DNA of 9,552 nt from contig CAAGIT010000114.1 in assembly GCA_900769995.1 (NCBI GenBank), positions 1-9,552 of the forward strand, written 5' to 3'. Under the pieces are notes generated by a model. The model searched no databases, had not been told where the DNA came from, and saw nothing but the letters and a program-made list of their open reading frames with translations. Source of the stretch: an uncultured Oscillospiraceae bacterium. GTDB lineage: Bacteria > Bacillota > Clostridia > Oscillospirales > Oscillospiraceae. Of the stretch, positions 1 to 5,628 are shown one piece after another (positions within the stretch are counted from its first letter, which is position 1; each line of letters opens with the position of its first letter). The position numbers and the translations under genes were made by a program.

Positions 1-19
1 ACGTGTGCTCTTCCGATCT
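1..19 (+). other. Residual Illumina TruSeq adapter at contig edge
   Basis: The window opens with ACGTGTGCTCTTCCGATCT, which is the 3' end of the standard TruSeq read-2/index adapter. It is followed directly by genomic sequence in the jag frame. These bases are a library artefact left in the assembly and should be trimmed. By chance they keep the jag frame open to the window edge, so the last six residues one would translate there are not biological. Confidence 0.93.
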
Positions 20-459
20 GCCGGACGGGGTTCGGCCTTTTTCGGCTCGGTCTTTTTCGGTTCCGCTTTTTTCTGTTCGGGCTTCTTCTGTTCAGGCTTC
101 TTCTGTTCAGGCTTTTTCTGCTCCGGACGGCGCTTGGCAGGCTCGGACTTCTTCTGCTCCGGCTCGATCTTTTTGCCCGGACGGGAGATCACACCGGTGG
201 TCGCGGCGGGAACAGGTGCCTGAGCCTTCGGCTTGGAACGGGAAGCGCTTGACAGTGCGGTTTTCGGAGCAGCGGGCTCGTCCGGCACCACATAGGTCAC
301 CTTGACCTCTGCCGGAGATGCGCCGATGCCGAGGAAACCGGAACGTGCATTTTTCAGCACCTCAACGGTCACGTCATCGCGCTCGAGCTTCAACTGCTGC
401 AGGGCCGCCTCGATCGCAAGGTCAATGCTCTTGCCGGTCGTGACAATAAACTTTTCCAT
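20..459 (-). CDS. jag: Jag/KhpB RNA-binding protein, N-terminal part, truncated by contig end
   Basis: The protein starts MEKFIVTTGKSIDLAIEAAL at 459, and an AAGGAAA ribosome site lies at 471-477. Residues 1 to about 57 form a Jag_N domain with the typical 'LKNARSGFLGIGASPAEV' segment. A proline-, lysine- and glutamate-rich linker follows. It is partly alanine-rich, then contains PEQKK-type five-residue repeats (about residues 100-146). The KH and R3H RNA-binding domains expected after the linker lie beyond the contig end. In other Firmicutes, KhpB pairs with KhpA, binds RNA and influences cell-wall synthesis and cell division. Its place directly after yidC is the standard Gram-positive arrangement, and the two are probably co-transcribed across a 78-base gap. 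Without the KH and R3H domains the call rests on the N-terminal domain plus gene order, which together are strong. Confidence 0.9.
67..126. repeat. 15-bp tandem repeat coding PEQKK, four copies
   Basis: Four consecutive 15-base units (67-81, 82-96, 97-111, 112-126) each encode PEQKK on the minus strand. Units 82-96 and 97-111 are identical (CTTCTTCTGTTCAGG on the plus strand), and the others differ mostly at third codon positions. Degenerate EPKK units flank the array at about 22-66, and another PEQKK occurs near 142-156. The repeat lies in the disordered Jag linker and could change length by slippage. It may also have contributed to the assembly ending here. Confidence 0.85.
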
Positions 460-537
460 GTTAAATGAACTTTCCTTTCAGTTACACCGCATGGCGCAGT
501 GGTCATGCGTTCGGTTGCCGCACATGGCGGCGAAAAC

Positions 538-1752
538 TCAGTTCTCTTTCTTTTCGTAGCGGTCGGCCTGATAGGCTCTGCCGCGTGCGTACGGACGGTT
601 CGGCTCGGCACCGGGATTCTGCTCGGACTCCTCGGGGGGCAGTCCCTGCTCGGCGCGTTTCCTTGCCGCATAGTCCTTGGCAGCGGCTTCTTTTTCCTGC
701 GCGGCACGCTGCTGCTGCTTTTTCTTGCTGGTGTTTTCCACGATGCCGTCGGGATTTGCCGCACGCTTTGCCGCGCGGATGCGCTCCTTTTCTGCTTCCT
801 CTGCCGCACGGGCAGCCGCCTTTTCGCGCTTGACAGCGTCCTCGGCGTCATAGATCTTGCGGTAGCGGATGGTGAGGAAGGCATCCTGCACCATGCCGAG
901 TGCGGAGTTTGCGATCCAGTAGATCGACAGACCCAGCGGCATGATAAAGCCGAACCAGACCGACATCAACGGCATCATGTAGGTCATGACCTTGCCGCCG
1001 GCAGCAGACTTAGCCGCGGCCTCGTCCTTTTCGCCCTTATCGTCGCGGATGACGGTGCCGTTGAGCTTTTGGCTGACGAACATCGACAGATAGTTCAGTC
1101 CGCCCGAAACCAGGGGCAGCAGGAAACCGCCGATCTCCTTCCATGTGCGCATCTGCCAGAACTTAAAGCTCGGCTCAAGCGAGAGATCGATGCCCAGGAA
1201 CATGAAGTTGATGTTCTTTACGCCCTCGAAGGACGCCATCAGCGCGTCGTAGTTTGCCACAGCGGGGTCGATCGCCTGAATGTAGGTTTCGACGCTTGCA
1301 GCGGCCCTGAGCTGCCAATAGGCATCGGTGGTTTTGCCGCCGGCGGCTTCAAAGGCAGTTTTGATCGCAGCCAGCTCGGGGCTGTTTTCACCGAAGTGAA
1401 GCATATACTCGAGCGGGTAGCGGATGACGGAATACAGCGGCAGCAAAATCAGCAGCGGCAGCAGCGACCACAGACAGCCGCCGGTCATGCTGACGCCCTC
1501 TTCCTTGTACAGCTCGCGAACCTCCGCCTGGAACTTCTGCTTGTCGTCGCCGCAGGCGATCTCAAGCTGCTTGACCTTGGGCTGGATGCGTGAGGTTTTC
1601 ATCATGCTCTTTTTGCTCTTGGCGCTGAGCGGCAGCAGGATCAGCTTGACTGCCAGCGAGAAGAGGATCAGAGCAATGCCGTAGTTATTGAAGAACTCAT
1701 AAAAGAACTCCAAAACATAACCAAAGGGCTGCTTAATTAAAAGATCTAGCAT
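538..1752 (-). CDS. yidC: YidC/Oxa1-family membrane protein insertase
   Basis: This 404-residue insertase places proteins into the cytoplasmic membrane, alone or with SecYEG. Hydrophobic segments lie at about 22-42, 93-115, 207-228, 254-272 and 273-292, giving the five-helix Oxa1 core. Residues 43-92 are the basic cytoplasmic hairpin (SAKSKKSMMKTSRIQPKVKQ). K36 in 'SLAVKLILLPL' sits where the groove arginine of Bacillus SpoIIIJ lies. The outside loop between helices 2 and 3 is long (about 116-200). The C-terminal tail (about 295-404) is highly charged and Ala/Glu/Lys/Arg-rich, probably helical, and could contact ribosomes or nascent chains. No lipobox cysteine is visible; the protein begins almost directly with helix 1, as in many clostridial homologues. 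The start is supported by AGGAG a few bases upstream. It lies 54 bases after yidD and 78 before jag. Confidence 0.95.
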   Translation of the reverse strand: MLDLLIKQPFGYVLEFFYEFFNNYGIALILFSLAVKLILLPLSAKSKKSMMKTSRIQPKVKQLEIACGDDKQKFQAEVRELYKEEGVSMTGGCLWSLLPLLILLPLYSVIRYPLEYMLHFGENSPELAAIKTAFEAAGGKTTDAYWQLRAAASVETYIQAIDPAVANYDALMASFEGVKNINFMFLGIDLSLEPSFKFWQMRTWKEIGGFLLPLVSGGLNYLSMFVSQKLNGTVIRDDKGEKDEAAAKSAAGGKVMTYMMPLMSVWFGFIMPLGLSIYWIANSALGMVQDAFLTIRYRKIYDAEDAVKREKAAARAAEEAEKERIRAAKRAANPDGIVENTSKKKQQQRAAQEKEAAAKDYAARKRAEQGLPPEESEQNPGAEPNRPYARGRAYQADRYEKKEN

Positions 1753-1806
1753 TGTTTTCTCCTAAGTTGGGGAGTGTGGTTGGGGTTTGACGCCCCGGGT
1801 GGACGA

Positions 1807-2019
1807 TCACGGCACGGGGTCATACGAATCGCCGTGATTGAAGGGGTTGCACCGTAATAACCGTTTGAATGTCAACCAGCCGCCTTTGCAGGCGCCGTAT
1901 TTTTCGATCGCCTCGATGCCGTATTCCGAGCAGGTCGGGATAAAGCGGCATTTGCCGGGGAAGGCAGGCGAGATATAACGGCGGTAGCCGCGGATGAGCC
2001 AGAGTAAAAACCGTTTCAT
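1807..2019 (-). CDS. yidD: YidD membrane protein insertion efficiency factor
   Basis: This 70-residue protein begins MKRFLLWLIRGYRRYISPAF and carries the family signature 'CRFIPTCSEYGIEAIEKYG' followed by 'KGGWLTFKRLLRCNPF' and a terminal 'GDSYDPVP'. YidD is a small, amphipathic, membrane-associated protein that helps YidC-dependent insertion. Its ATG (2019-2017) overlaps the rnpA stop codon in an ATGA arrangement, so it is very likely translated by coupling to rnpA. The same frame is open further upstream, but that part is the rnpA gene read out of frame, and the ATGA start gives the normal family length. The neighbours rnpA and yidC confirm the identity. Confidence 0.95.
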   Translation of the reverse strand: MKRFLLWLIRGYRRYISPAFPGKCRFIPTCSEYGIEAIEKYGACKGGWLTFKRLLRCNPFNHGDSYDPVP

Positions 2020-2339
2020 TGCAGCAGCTCCAATTTCTGCGCCGCCGAAGCGAACGCGCGGGTCAGGGCGGAAAATTCCGCGTCTATGCAGGCGCTCCGC
2101 GCGACGATGACGAGATCGAAGCCGTCGCGCAGCGTATGGGCGCGGACGATTTCGCGCAGACGGCGGCGGATGCGGTTTCTCACGACGGCGTGACCGAGCT
2201 TGGTGCTGACGGTCAGACCGATACGGCTGTATTTCAGGCCGTTCGGACGGCAATACAGCACAAGATAGCGGTTACCCGCACTTTTGCCGCGGTAGTACAG
2301 GCGGCGAAAGGCAGAATTTTCCTTTAGCGAAACCAGCAT
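2016..2339 (-). CDS. rnpA: Ribonuclease P protein component (C5/RnpA)
   Basis: The 107-residue basic protein has the RnpA fold signature: an N-terminal 'FRRLYYRGKSAGNRYLVLY', then 'RIGLTVSTKLGHAVVRNRIRRRLRE' (given here as separate motifs; the RNR helix is at about 54-62). It binds the RNase P RNA and helps it remove 5' leaders from precursor tRNAs. Length is normal for the family. A GAGAGGG-type ribosome site lies about 10 bases before the ATG. It follows rpmH, as in almost all bacteria, but at a wide 201-base distance with an intrinsic terminator between them, which should lower rnpA transcription relative to L34. Its stop overlaps the yidD start by four bases. Confidence 0.95.
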   Translation of the reverse strand: MLVSLKENSAFRRLYYRGKSAGNRYLVLYCRPNGLKYSRIGLTVSTKLGHAVVRNRIRRRLREIVRAHTLRDGFDLVIVARSACIDAEFSALTRAFASAAQKLELLQ

Positions 2340-2540
2340 AGCTCGACCCTCTCACAGAGTAAACAAAAAGGCGAACAGGAATCTGCTCGCCTCCGGTGAC
2401 ATAAAAACAGTATGGTGCGGTCACGGTCCTGGGGAAAGCACGGATGCAAAACTTTGCGCAATCGGTGCCGACGCTGCCGAACACGGGATTGTCAGGCGGC
2501 GGTGCGGCACGATCCACGCAACGAATTTCGACCGATTTCC
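2340..2540 (-). other. 201-base rpmH-rnpA intergenic spacer
   Basis: This gap is longer than is usual for rpmH-rnpA. It holds the terminator at 2361-2391 and the rnpA ribosome site. The remaining roughly 150 bases show no clear sigma-A promoter; only a weak -10-like CATACT near 2412 was seen, without a matching -35. No conserved open frame independent of rnpA was found. The stretch could be a long 3' tail of the rpmH transcript or hold a promoter or structured RNA that I cannot recognise. Confidence 0.5.
2361..2391 (-). terminator. Intrinsic terminator/attenuator between rpmH and rnpA
   Basis: Read on the minus strand, a 9-bp stem GGCGAGCAG/CTGTTCGCC (2391-2383 with 2378-2370, one G-U pair) closes a 4-base ATTC loop and is followed directly by TTTTTGTTT (2369-2361). 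This is a good rho-independent terminator shape. It sits between rpmH and rnpA, in the direction of transcription, so it probably ends or attenuates the rpmH transcript. No strong promoter is visible between it and rnpA, which suggests partial read-through. Confidence 0.72.
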
Positions 2541-2681
2541 TTATGCGGACAGGACAGCTCTGCCTTTTGCACGGCGGCGGGCAAGAACCTTGCGGCCGTT
2601 GGCAGTTGCCATTCTCTTGCGGAAGCCGTGAACCTTGGAGCGATGACGCTTTCTGGGCTGATACGGACGAACAGTTGCCAT
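2541..2681 (-). CDS. rpmH: 50S ribosomal protein L34
   Basis: Translation gives a 46-residue, very basic protein: MATVRPYQPRKRHRSKVHGF, then FRKRMATANGRKVLARRR and a terminal KGRAVLSA. It contains the L34 signature 'RSKVHGFRKRM..ANGRKVL', and its length is normal for the family. L34 is a late-assembling protein of the large ribosomal subunit. The start is set by a perfect AGGAGG at 2691-2696, nine bases upstream, and the stop is TAA at 2543-2541. It is the first gene of the rpmH-rnpA-yidD-yidC-jag block and has a near-consensus promoter about 80 bases upstream. An intrinsic terminator follows about 150 bases after the stop. Confidence 0.96.
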   Translation of the reverse strand: MATVRPYQPRKRHRSKVHGFRKRMATANGRKVLARRRAKGRAVLSA

Positions 2682-2769
2682 GAATCTACACCTCCTGTAA
2701 AATTATGCTCAACAGTCCCGATGGGACAGTAGCAATCGAATAAATGCTGCGTTCACATACGCGCTTGAT

Positions 2770-2799
2770 ATTATAGCTCAAAAGATAAGGAAAAGTCAA
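2770..2799 (-). promoter_or_regulatory. Sigma-A-type promoter of rpmH block
   Basis: On the minus strand, TTGACT (2799-2794) and TATAAT (2775-2770) are separated by 18 bases. This is a near-consensus housekeeping promoter pointing into rpmH. Transcription would start near 2763, leaving a leader of about 80 bases before the L34 start codon. The leader contains the AGGAGG site. Confidence 0.85.
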
Positions 2800-2865
2800 T
2801 CAAAATTTTCATTTTTTCCGTAAATCGGGGAAAATAGTAGCACTTTGTCCCCGAAAGGCACAAGA

Positions 2866-2874
2866 TGTGGATAA
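2866..2874 (+). promoter_or_regulatory. Perfect DnaA box in rpmH-proximal intergenic region
   Basis: TGTGGATAA is the exact reverse complement of the consensus DnaA box TTATCCACA. A second, weak 6-of-9 match (TGTGGACGG) lies 20 bases away at 2886-2894 in the same orientation. A TAGTAG at 2835-2840 and an AT-rich run at 2791-2824 lie on the rpmH side. DnaA boxes beside rpmH are characteristic of Firmicutes origins, but only one box here is convincing and no dnaA gene is present. It may also regulate one of the two divergent promoters. Confidence 0.6.
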
Positions 2875-2921
2875 GAAATTGCCTCTGTGGACGGAAAAGT
2901 CCGATTTTTGGCAGACGGTAC

Positions 2922-2950
2922 TGGAAATATGCGGCCGGATCGTGTATAAT
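2922..2950 (+). promoter_or_regulatory. Sigma-A-type promoter of ROK kinase gene
   Basis: A perfect TATAAT -10 box (2945-2950) is preceded at 17 bases by TGGAAA (2922-2927), a 4-of-6 match to the -35 consensus. Transcription would start near 2957, leaving a leader of only about 20 bases that contains the AAGGAAG ribosome site (2962-2968). Confidence 0.68.
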
Positions 2951-2976
2951 AGAAAGAAAAAAAGGAAGTGTGTTTT

Positions 2977-3909
2977 ATGAAATACGGTTTTGGTGTCGAT
3001 GTCGGCGGAACGACGGTCAAGCTCGGCCTGCTCGGGGAGGACGGCACGCTTTTGCATAAATTCGAGATTCCTACCCGCACGGAAAACGGCGGAGCCGCCA
3101 TTCTGCCCGATATTGCGGCGGCGACAGACGCGGTTTTGCGCGAACGCGGCATCGAAAAATCAGAGGTGCTCGGCATCGGCATCGGTGTTCCCGGGCCTGT
3201 CGATGAGAACGGCCTGGTCAACCGCTGCGTGAATCTGAACTGGGGCGTGTTCAATCTGCACGAAGCCCTTGGTGAACGCACGGGTCTGCGCGTGAAGGCG
3301 GGCAACGATGCCAACTGCGCGGCACTGGGCGAGTATTGGAAGGGCGGCGGCAAGGGCAGCAGCTCTGCGATTTTCGTCACCCTCGGCACGGGTGTCGGCG
3401 GCGGCATCATCCTCGGCGGCAAGGTGCTGAGCGGTGCGCACGGTGTCGGCGGCGAGGTCGGCCACATCACGGTCAACGCACCCGACCGTGCTCCGTGCAC
3501 CTGCGGCAAACGCGGCTGCGTGGAGCAATATGCCTCTGCAAACGGCATTGTCCGCGTGACGAGGGAGCGGCTTGCCGCGTCGCAGGAGCCGTCGAGCCTG
3601 CGCGCACTGGAAAGCATCACCGCCAAGGACGTGTTTGACGCGGCGAAAAACGGCGATGCCTTCGCTGTTGCGGCTCTGGAGCAGGTGTTTGACTATCTGG
3701 GCGAAGCGCTTGCCTCTGCCTGCTGTGTGTGCGATCCGGAGCGTATCATTCTCGGCGGCGGTGTGTCCAAGGCGGGACAGTATTTGCTCGATGGCGTGGA
3801 GCGGCATTTCAAGGTGCATATGTTCCACGCCTGCAAGGGCACGGAGTTTTCACTTGCCACCCTCGGCAATGACGCGGGGATGTACGGTGCCTTCCGTCTG
3901 CTGCTGTAA
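2977..3909 (+). CDS. ROK-family sugar kinase, probable glucokinase
   Basis: The 310-residue protein has all the ROK landmarks. They are the ATP phosphate-binding DVGGTT near the N-terminus (8-13), 'GIGVPGPVD' in the first domain, catalytic D111 in 'GNDANCAALGE', 'TLGTGVGGG', and the zinc site made by H163 ('GEVGHI') and C174, C176 and C181 in 'CTCGKRGCVEQYAS'. 'RIILGGGVS' closes the second lobe. ROK kinases with an intact zinc site and this layout phosphorylate glucose or related hexoses at C6, feeding glycolysis. Glucokinase is therefore the best guess, though N-acetyl sugar or fructose kinases cannot be excluded. ATG 2977 is preferred over the in-frame GTG at 2968 because the latter overlaps the AAGGAAG ribosome site. 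The gene is transcribed divergently from rpmH, in the place where dnaA often lies. The next gene appears to have its own promoter. Confidence 0.92.
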   Translation: MKYGFGVDVGGTTVKLGLLGEDGTLLHKFEIPTRTENGGAAILPDIAAATDAVLRERGIEKSEVLGIGIGVPGPVDENGLVNRCVNLNWGVFNLHEALGERTGLRVKAGNDANCAALGEYWKGGGKGSSSAIFVTLGTGVGGGIILGGKVLSGAHGVGGEVGHITVNAPDRAPCTCGKRGCVEQYASANGIVRVTRERLAASQEPSSLRALESITAKDVFDAAKNGDAFAVAALEQVFDYLGEALASACCVCDPERIILGGGVSKAGQYLLDGVERHFKVHMFHACKGTEFSLATLGNDAGMYGAFRLLL

Positions 3910-3912
3910 CGG

Positions 3913-3941
3913 TTGACCTGTCCGGCGTTTTTTGATATGAT
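3913..3941 (+). promoter_or_regulatory. Promoter of thioesterase-rimM-trmD-sir2-trmO run
   Basis: TTGACC (3913-3918) and TATGAT (3936-3941) are separated by exactly 17 bases. A second -10-like TATAAT lies at 3947-3952 but lacks a -35 at the right distance. Both are just after the ROK kinase stop codon and before the AAAAGGAG ribosome site of the next gene, with no terminator in between. The run may be read both from here and from the kinase promoter. Confidence 0.7.
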
Positions 3942-3972
3942 ACATATATAATAGTCAAAAGGAGATACTGCC

Positions 3973-4359
3973 ATGGCAATCGAGCTTGGAATCAAAGGCC
4001 ACGCGGAGGCGTTGGTCGAAAAAGAGGATACCGCGCAGGTCGTCGGCTCTGGCGATTTGCTTGTATATGCGACACCGTGCATGGTGGCGCTGATGGAGGG
4101 CGCGGCGTGTGAATCCATCGCGCCGTTTTTGGCGGAGGGTGAAAGCTCCGTCGGCACGAAGATGAATGTGGACCATTTGGCGGCAACGCCGGTCGGCATG
4201 GCGGTTCGGGCGGAATCCGAGGTCACGGCGGTCGAGGGACGCAAGGTCACCTTTGCCATCACCGCCTATGACGAGGCCGGTGAGATCGGCCGTGCGGTGC
4301 ATGAGCGCGTGGTCATCAAGGCAGAGCGCTTTTTGGAAAAAACCTACGACAAGCTGTAA
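3973..4359 (+). CDS. FlK-like hotdog-fold acyl-CoA thioesterase
   Basis: The 128-residue protein resembles the single-domain hotdog thioesterases related to fluoroacetyl-CoA thioesterase FlK. T34 in 'YATPCMVALME', E42 in the same helix, and H68 in 'MNVDHLAATPVG' are spaced +8 and +26, matching the FlK catalytic residues T42, E50 and H76. 'SSVGTKMNVDHLAATPVG' is the characteristic strand-turn segment. It should hydrolyse a small acyl-CoA in the cytoplasm, and fluoroacetyl-CoA is not implied. Homologues of unknown substrate are widespread in Clostridia. The start follows an AAAAGGAG site at a good distance. The gene ends ten bases before rimM, and the rimM ribosome site overlaps its stop codon, so the two are likely co-translated. 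Confidence 0.82.
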   Translation: MAIELGIKGHAEALVEKEDTAQVVGSGDLLVYATPCMVALMEGAACESIAPFLAEGESSVGTKMNVDHLAATPVGMAVRAESEVTAVEGRKVTFAITAYDEAGEIGRAVHERVVIKAERFLEKTYDKL

Positions 4360-4369
4360 GGAGAGCACG

Positions 4370-4864
4370 ATGGAGAAGCAACTGTTGGAAACCGGCGAGA
4401 TCGTCGCGGCGCATGGCATTCAGGGCGAGGTCAAGATTCTGCCGTGGGCGGACAGTCCCGAATTCTTGCTGGACTTCGATACCTTCTATCTCGGCGGGAA
4501 GCCCGTGGAGGTCGTGTCCTCGCGGGTGCACAAGACCTGCGTTCTGGCAAAGCTGCGCGGCATCGACACCCCCGAACAGGCAACGCTCCTGCGCGGCACG
4601 GTGGTCAGCATCGACCGTGCCGAGGTCAGGCTGCCTGCGGGAACGGTGTTCATTGCCGACCTGATCGGCTGCCGCGTATTGGACGAGGAAAACGTCGAAA
4701 TTGGTAAAATCACAGACGTGCTGACCATGCCGTCCAGCGATGTCTATGTCATCCAAGGTGACAAAAAATATATGATTCCCGCCGTGAAGGAGTTCGTCAA
4801 GGAGCTGAATGTGGCGCAGGGCTTTGTCCGTGTGCATCTGATCGAAGGACTGGCGGTCGAATGA
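4370..4864 (+). CDS. rimM: 16S rRNA processing protein RimM
   Basis: The 164-residue protein has the N-terminal RimM motif 'GEIVAAHGIQGEVKI' (9-23) and 'LRGIDTPEQATLLRG' in the first domain. Its C-terminal PRC-barrel spans about 95-160, with 'DLIGCRVLDE', 'IGKITDVL' and 'KKYMIPAVKEFVKELN'. RimM binds S19 and the 16S rRNA head and assists 30S maturation. Length is normal. Its ribosome site AAGGAGAG overlaps the stop of the thioesterase gene, and its own stop overlaps the trmD start (ATGA at 4861-4864). That tight rimM-trmD junction is conserved in many bacteria, but the usual upstream rpsP and KH-domain gene are missing here. Confidence 0.95.
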   Translation: MEKQLLETGEIVAAHGIQGEVKILPWADSPEFLLDFDTFYLGGKPVEVVSSRVHKTCVLAKLRGIDTPEQATLLRGTVVSIDRAEVRLPAGTVFIADLIGCRVLDEENVEIGKITDVLTMPSSDVYVIQGDKKYMIPAVKEFVKELNVAQGFVRVHLIEGLAVE

Positions 4865-5628
4865 GAATTGATATTTTGACCCTGTTTCCCGATACCGTGG
4901 GCGATTTGATGAGCGAATCCATCCTCGGTCGGGCGCAGGAGCGCGATTTGATCCGCATTGAAACGCATCAGATTCGCGATTATACGACAAATAAACAGAA
5001 TCAGGTCGACGACTACCCCTACGGCGGCGGTCACGGCGCGGTCATGCAGGCAGACCCGCTGTACAACTGCTGGTGCCATGCCTGTGACGAGGCTGGCGGT
5101 GCGGTGCATACGATCTACCTGACCCCGTGCGGCAGGGTTTTTACGCAGGAGGATGCAAAACGACTGTCGAAAATGGACAATCTCATCCTTGTCTGCGGAC
5201 ACTATGAGGGCATCGACCAGCGGTTTATCGACGAGTGCGTCGATGAGGAGATCTCCATCGGCGACTTCGTGCTGACCGGCGGTGAGATTCCCGCGATGGC
5301 GGTGGCGGATTCCGTGTGCCGTCTGGTGCCGGGCGTTCTGTCCGACAGCGAGTGCTTCGAGGACGAGAGCCATTGGGCGGGCACGCTGGAATACCCGCAG
5401 TACAGCCGTCCAGCCGTCTGGCACGGGCGTGAGGTGCCGCCGATTCTGCTTTCCGGCGACCATGCGAAGGTTGCCCGTTGGCGCAGAAAGCAATCCCTCC
5501 TGCGCACCCGCGAACGCAGACCCGATATGTACGAAAAGCTCCGCTTTGAAACCAAAGAGGACAAGAAGATTTTGAAGGAGATTGCCGATGAAGATGCAGC
5601 AGCTCAGGCAGTGGATTTCGGAGAGTAA
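4861..5628 (+). CDS. trmD: tRNA (guanine-37-N1)-methyltransferase
   Basis: TrmD methylates N1 of G37 next to the anticodon, using S-adenosylmethionine, and prevents +1 frameshifting. The 255-residue protein carries the SPOUT-family knot motifs 'DDYPYGGGHGAVMQ' (50-63), 'LVCGHYEGIDQR' (110-121) and 'SIGDFVLTGGE' (132-142). R154 and D168 (in 'EDES') lie where E. coli has catalytic R154 and D169. 'YPQYSRP' is the conserved tRNA-side segment. Residue H58 replaces the more usual small or charged residue between GGG and G, which looks harmless. The start overlaps the rimM stop, and the last 13 codons overlap the next gene, sir2, by 41 bases. rplS, its common downstream neighbour, is absent. Confidence 0.96.
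   Translation: MRIDILTLFPDTVGDLMSESILGRAQERDLIRIETHQIRDYTTNKQNQVDDYPYGGGHGAVMQADPLYNCWCHACDEAGGAVHTIYLTPCGRVFTQEDAKRLSKMDNLILVCGHYEGIDQRFIDECVDEEISIGDFVLTGGEIPAMAVADSVCRLVPGVLSDSECFEDESHWAGTLEYPQYSRPAVWHGREVPPILLSGDHAKVARWRRKQSLLRTRERRPDMYEKLRFETKEDKKILKEIADEDAAAQAVDFGE

Larger units (their letters stand above)
2682..2976. other. Divergent intergenic region, candidate origin-related
   Basis: This 295-base gap separates divergent rpmH and the ROK kinase. From left to right it holds the L34 ribosome site (2691-2696), the rpmH promoter (2770-2799), an AT-rich run with several A and T tracts (2791-2824), TAGTAG (2835-2840), the perfect DnaA box (2866-2874) with a weak second match (2886-2894), and the ROK promoter (2922-2950). 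No gene was seen in it. Confidence 0.6.

Noticed and set aside
67..126. Short regular repeats that could suggest a CRISPR array
   Set aside because: The units are 15 bases, directly adjacent without spacers, and in frame with jag, so they are a coding tandem repeat.
487..533. Short inverted repeats CGCATG/CATGCG and GCCGC/GCGGC between yidC and jag
   Set aside because: Stems of five to six pairs are expected by chance in GC-rich DNA, and no T-tract follows in the direction of transcription.
499..1593. Open frame of 364 codons on the plus strand opposite yidC
   Set aside because: It is a shadow of the yidC frame. The opposite strand has full YidC features and a good ribosome site.
1753..1806. 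Possible hairpin GGGGCGTCAAACCCC between yidD and yidC
   Set aside because: The stem is only four pairs and no T-tract follows, so it is not a convincing terminator or regulatory element.
2272..2517. Minus-strand open frame of 81 codons in the rpmH-rnpA gap
   Set aside because: It starts at a GTG without a ribosome site, runs through the terminator hairpin and into rnpA in another frame, and resembles no family I know.
3910..3972. T-rich run after the ROK kinase that could be a terminator
   Set aside because: No stable stem precedes the T-tract. The sequence fits a -35/-10 promoter with 17-base spacing better.
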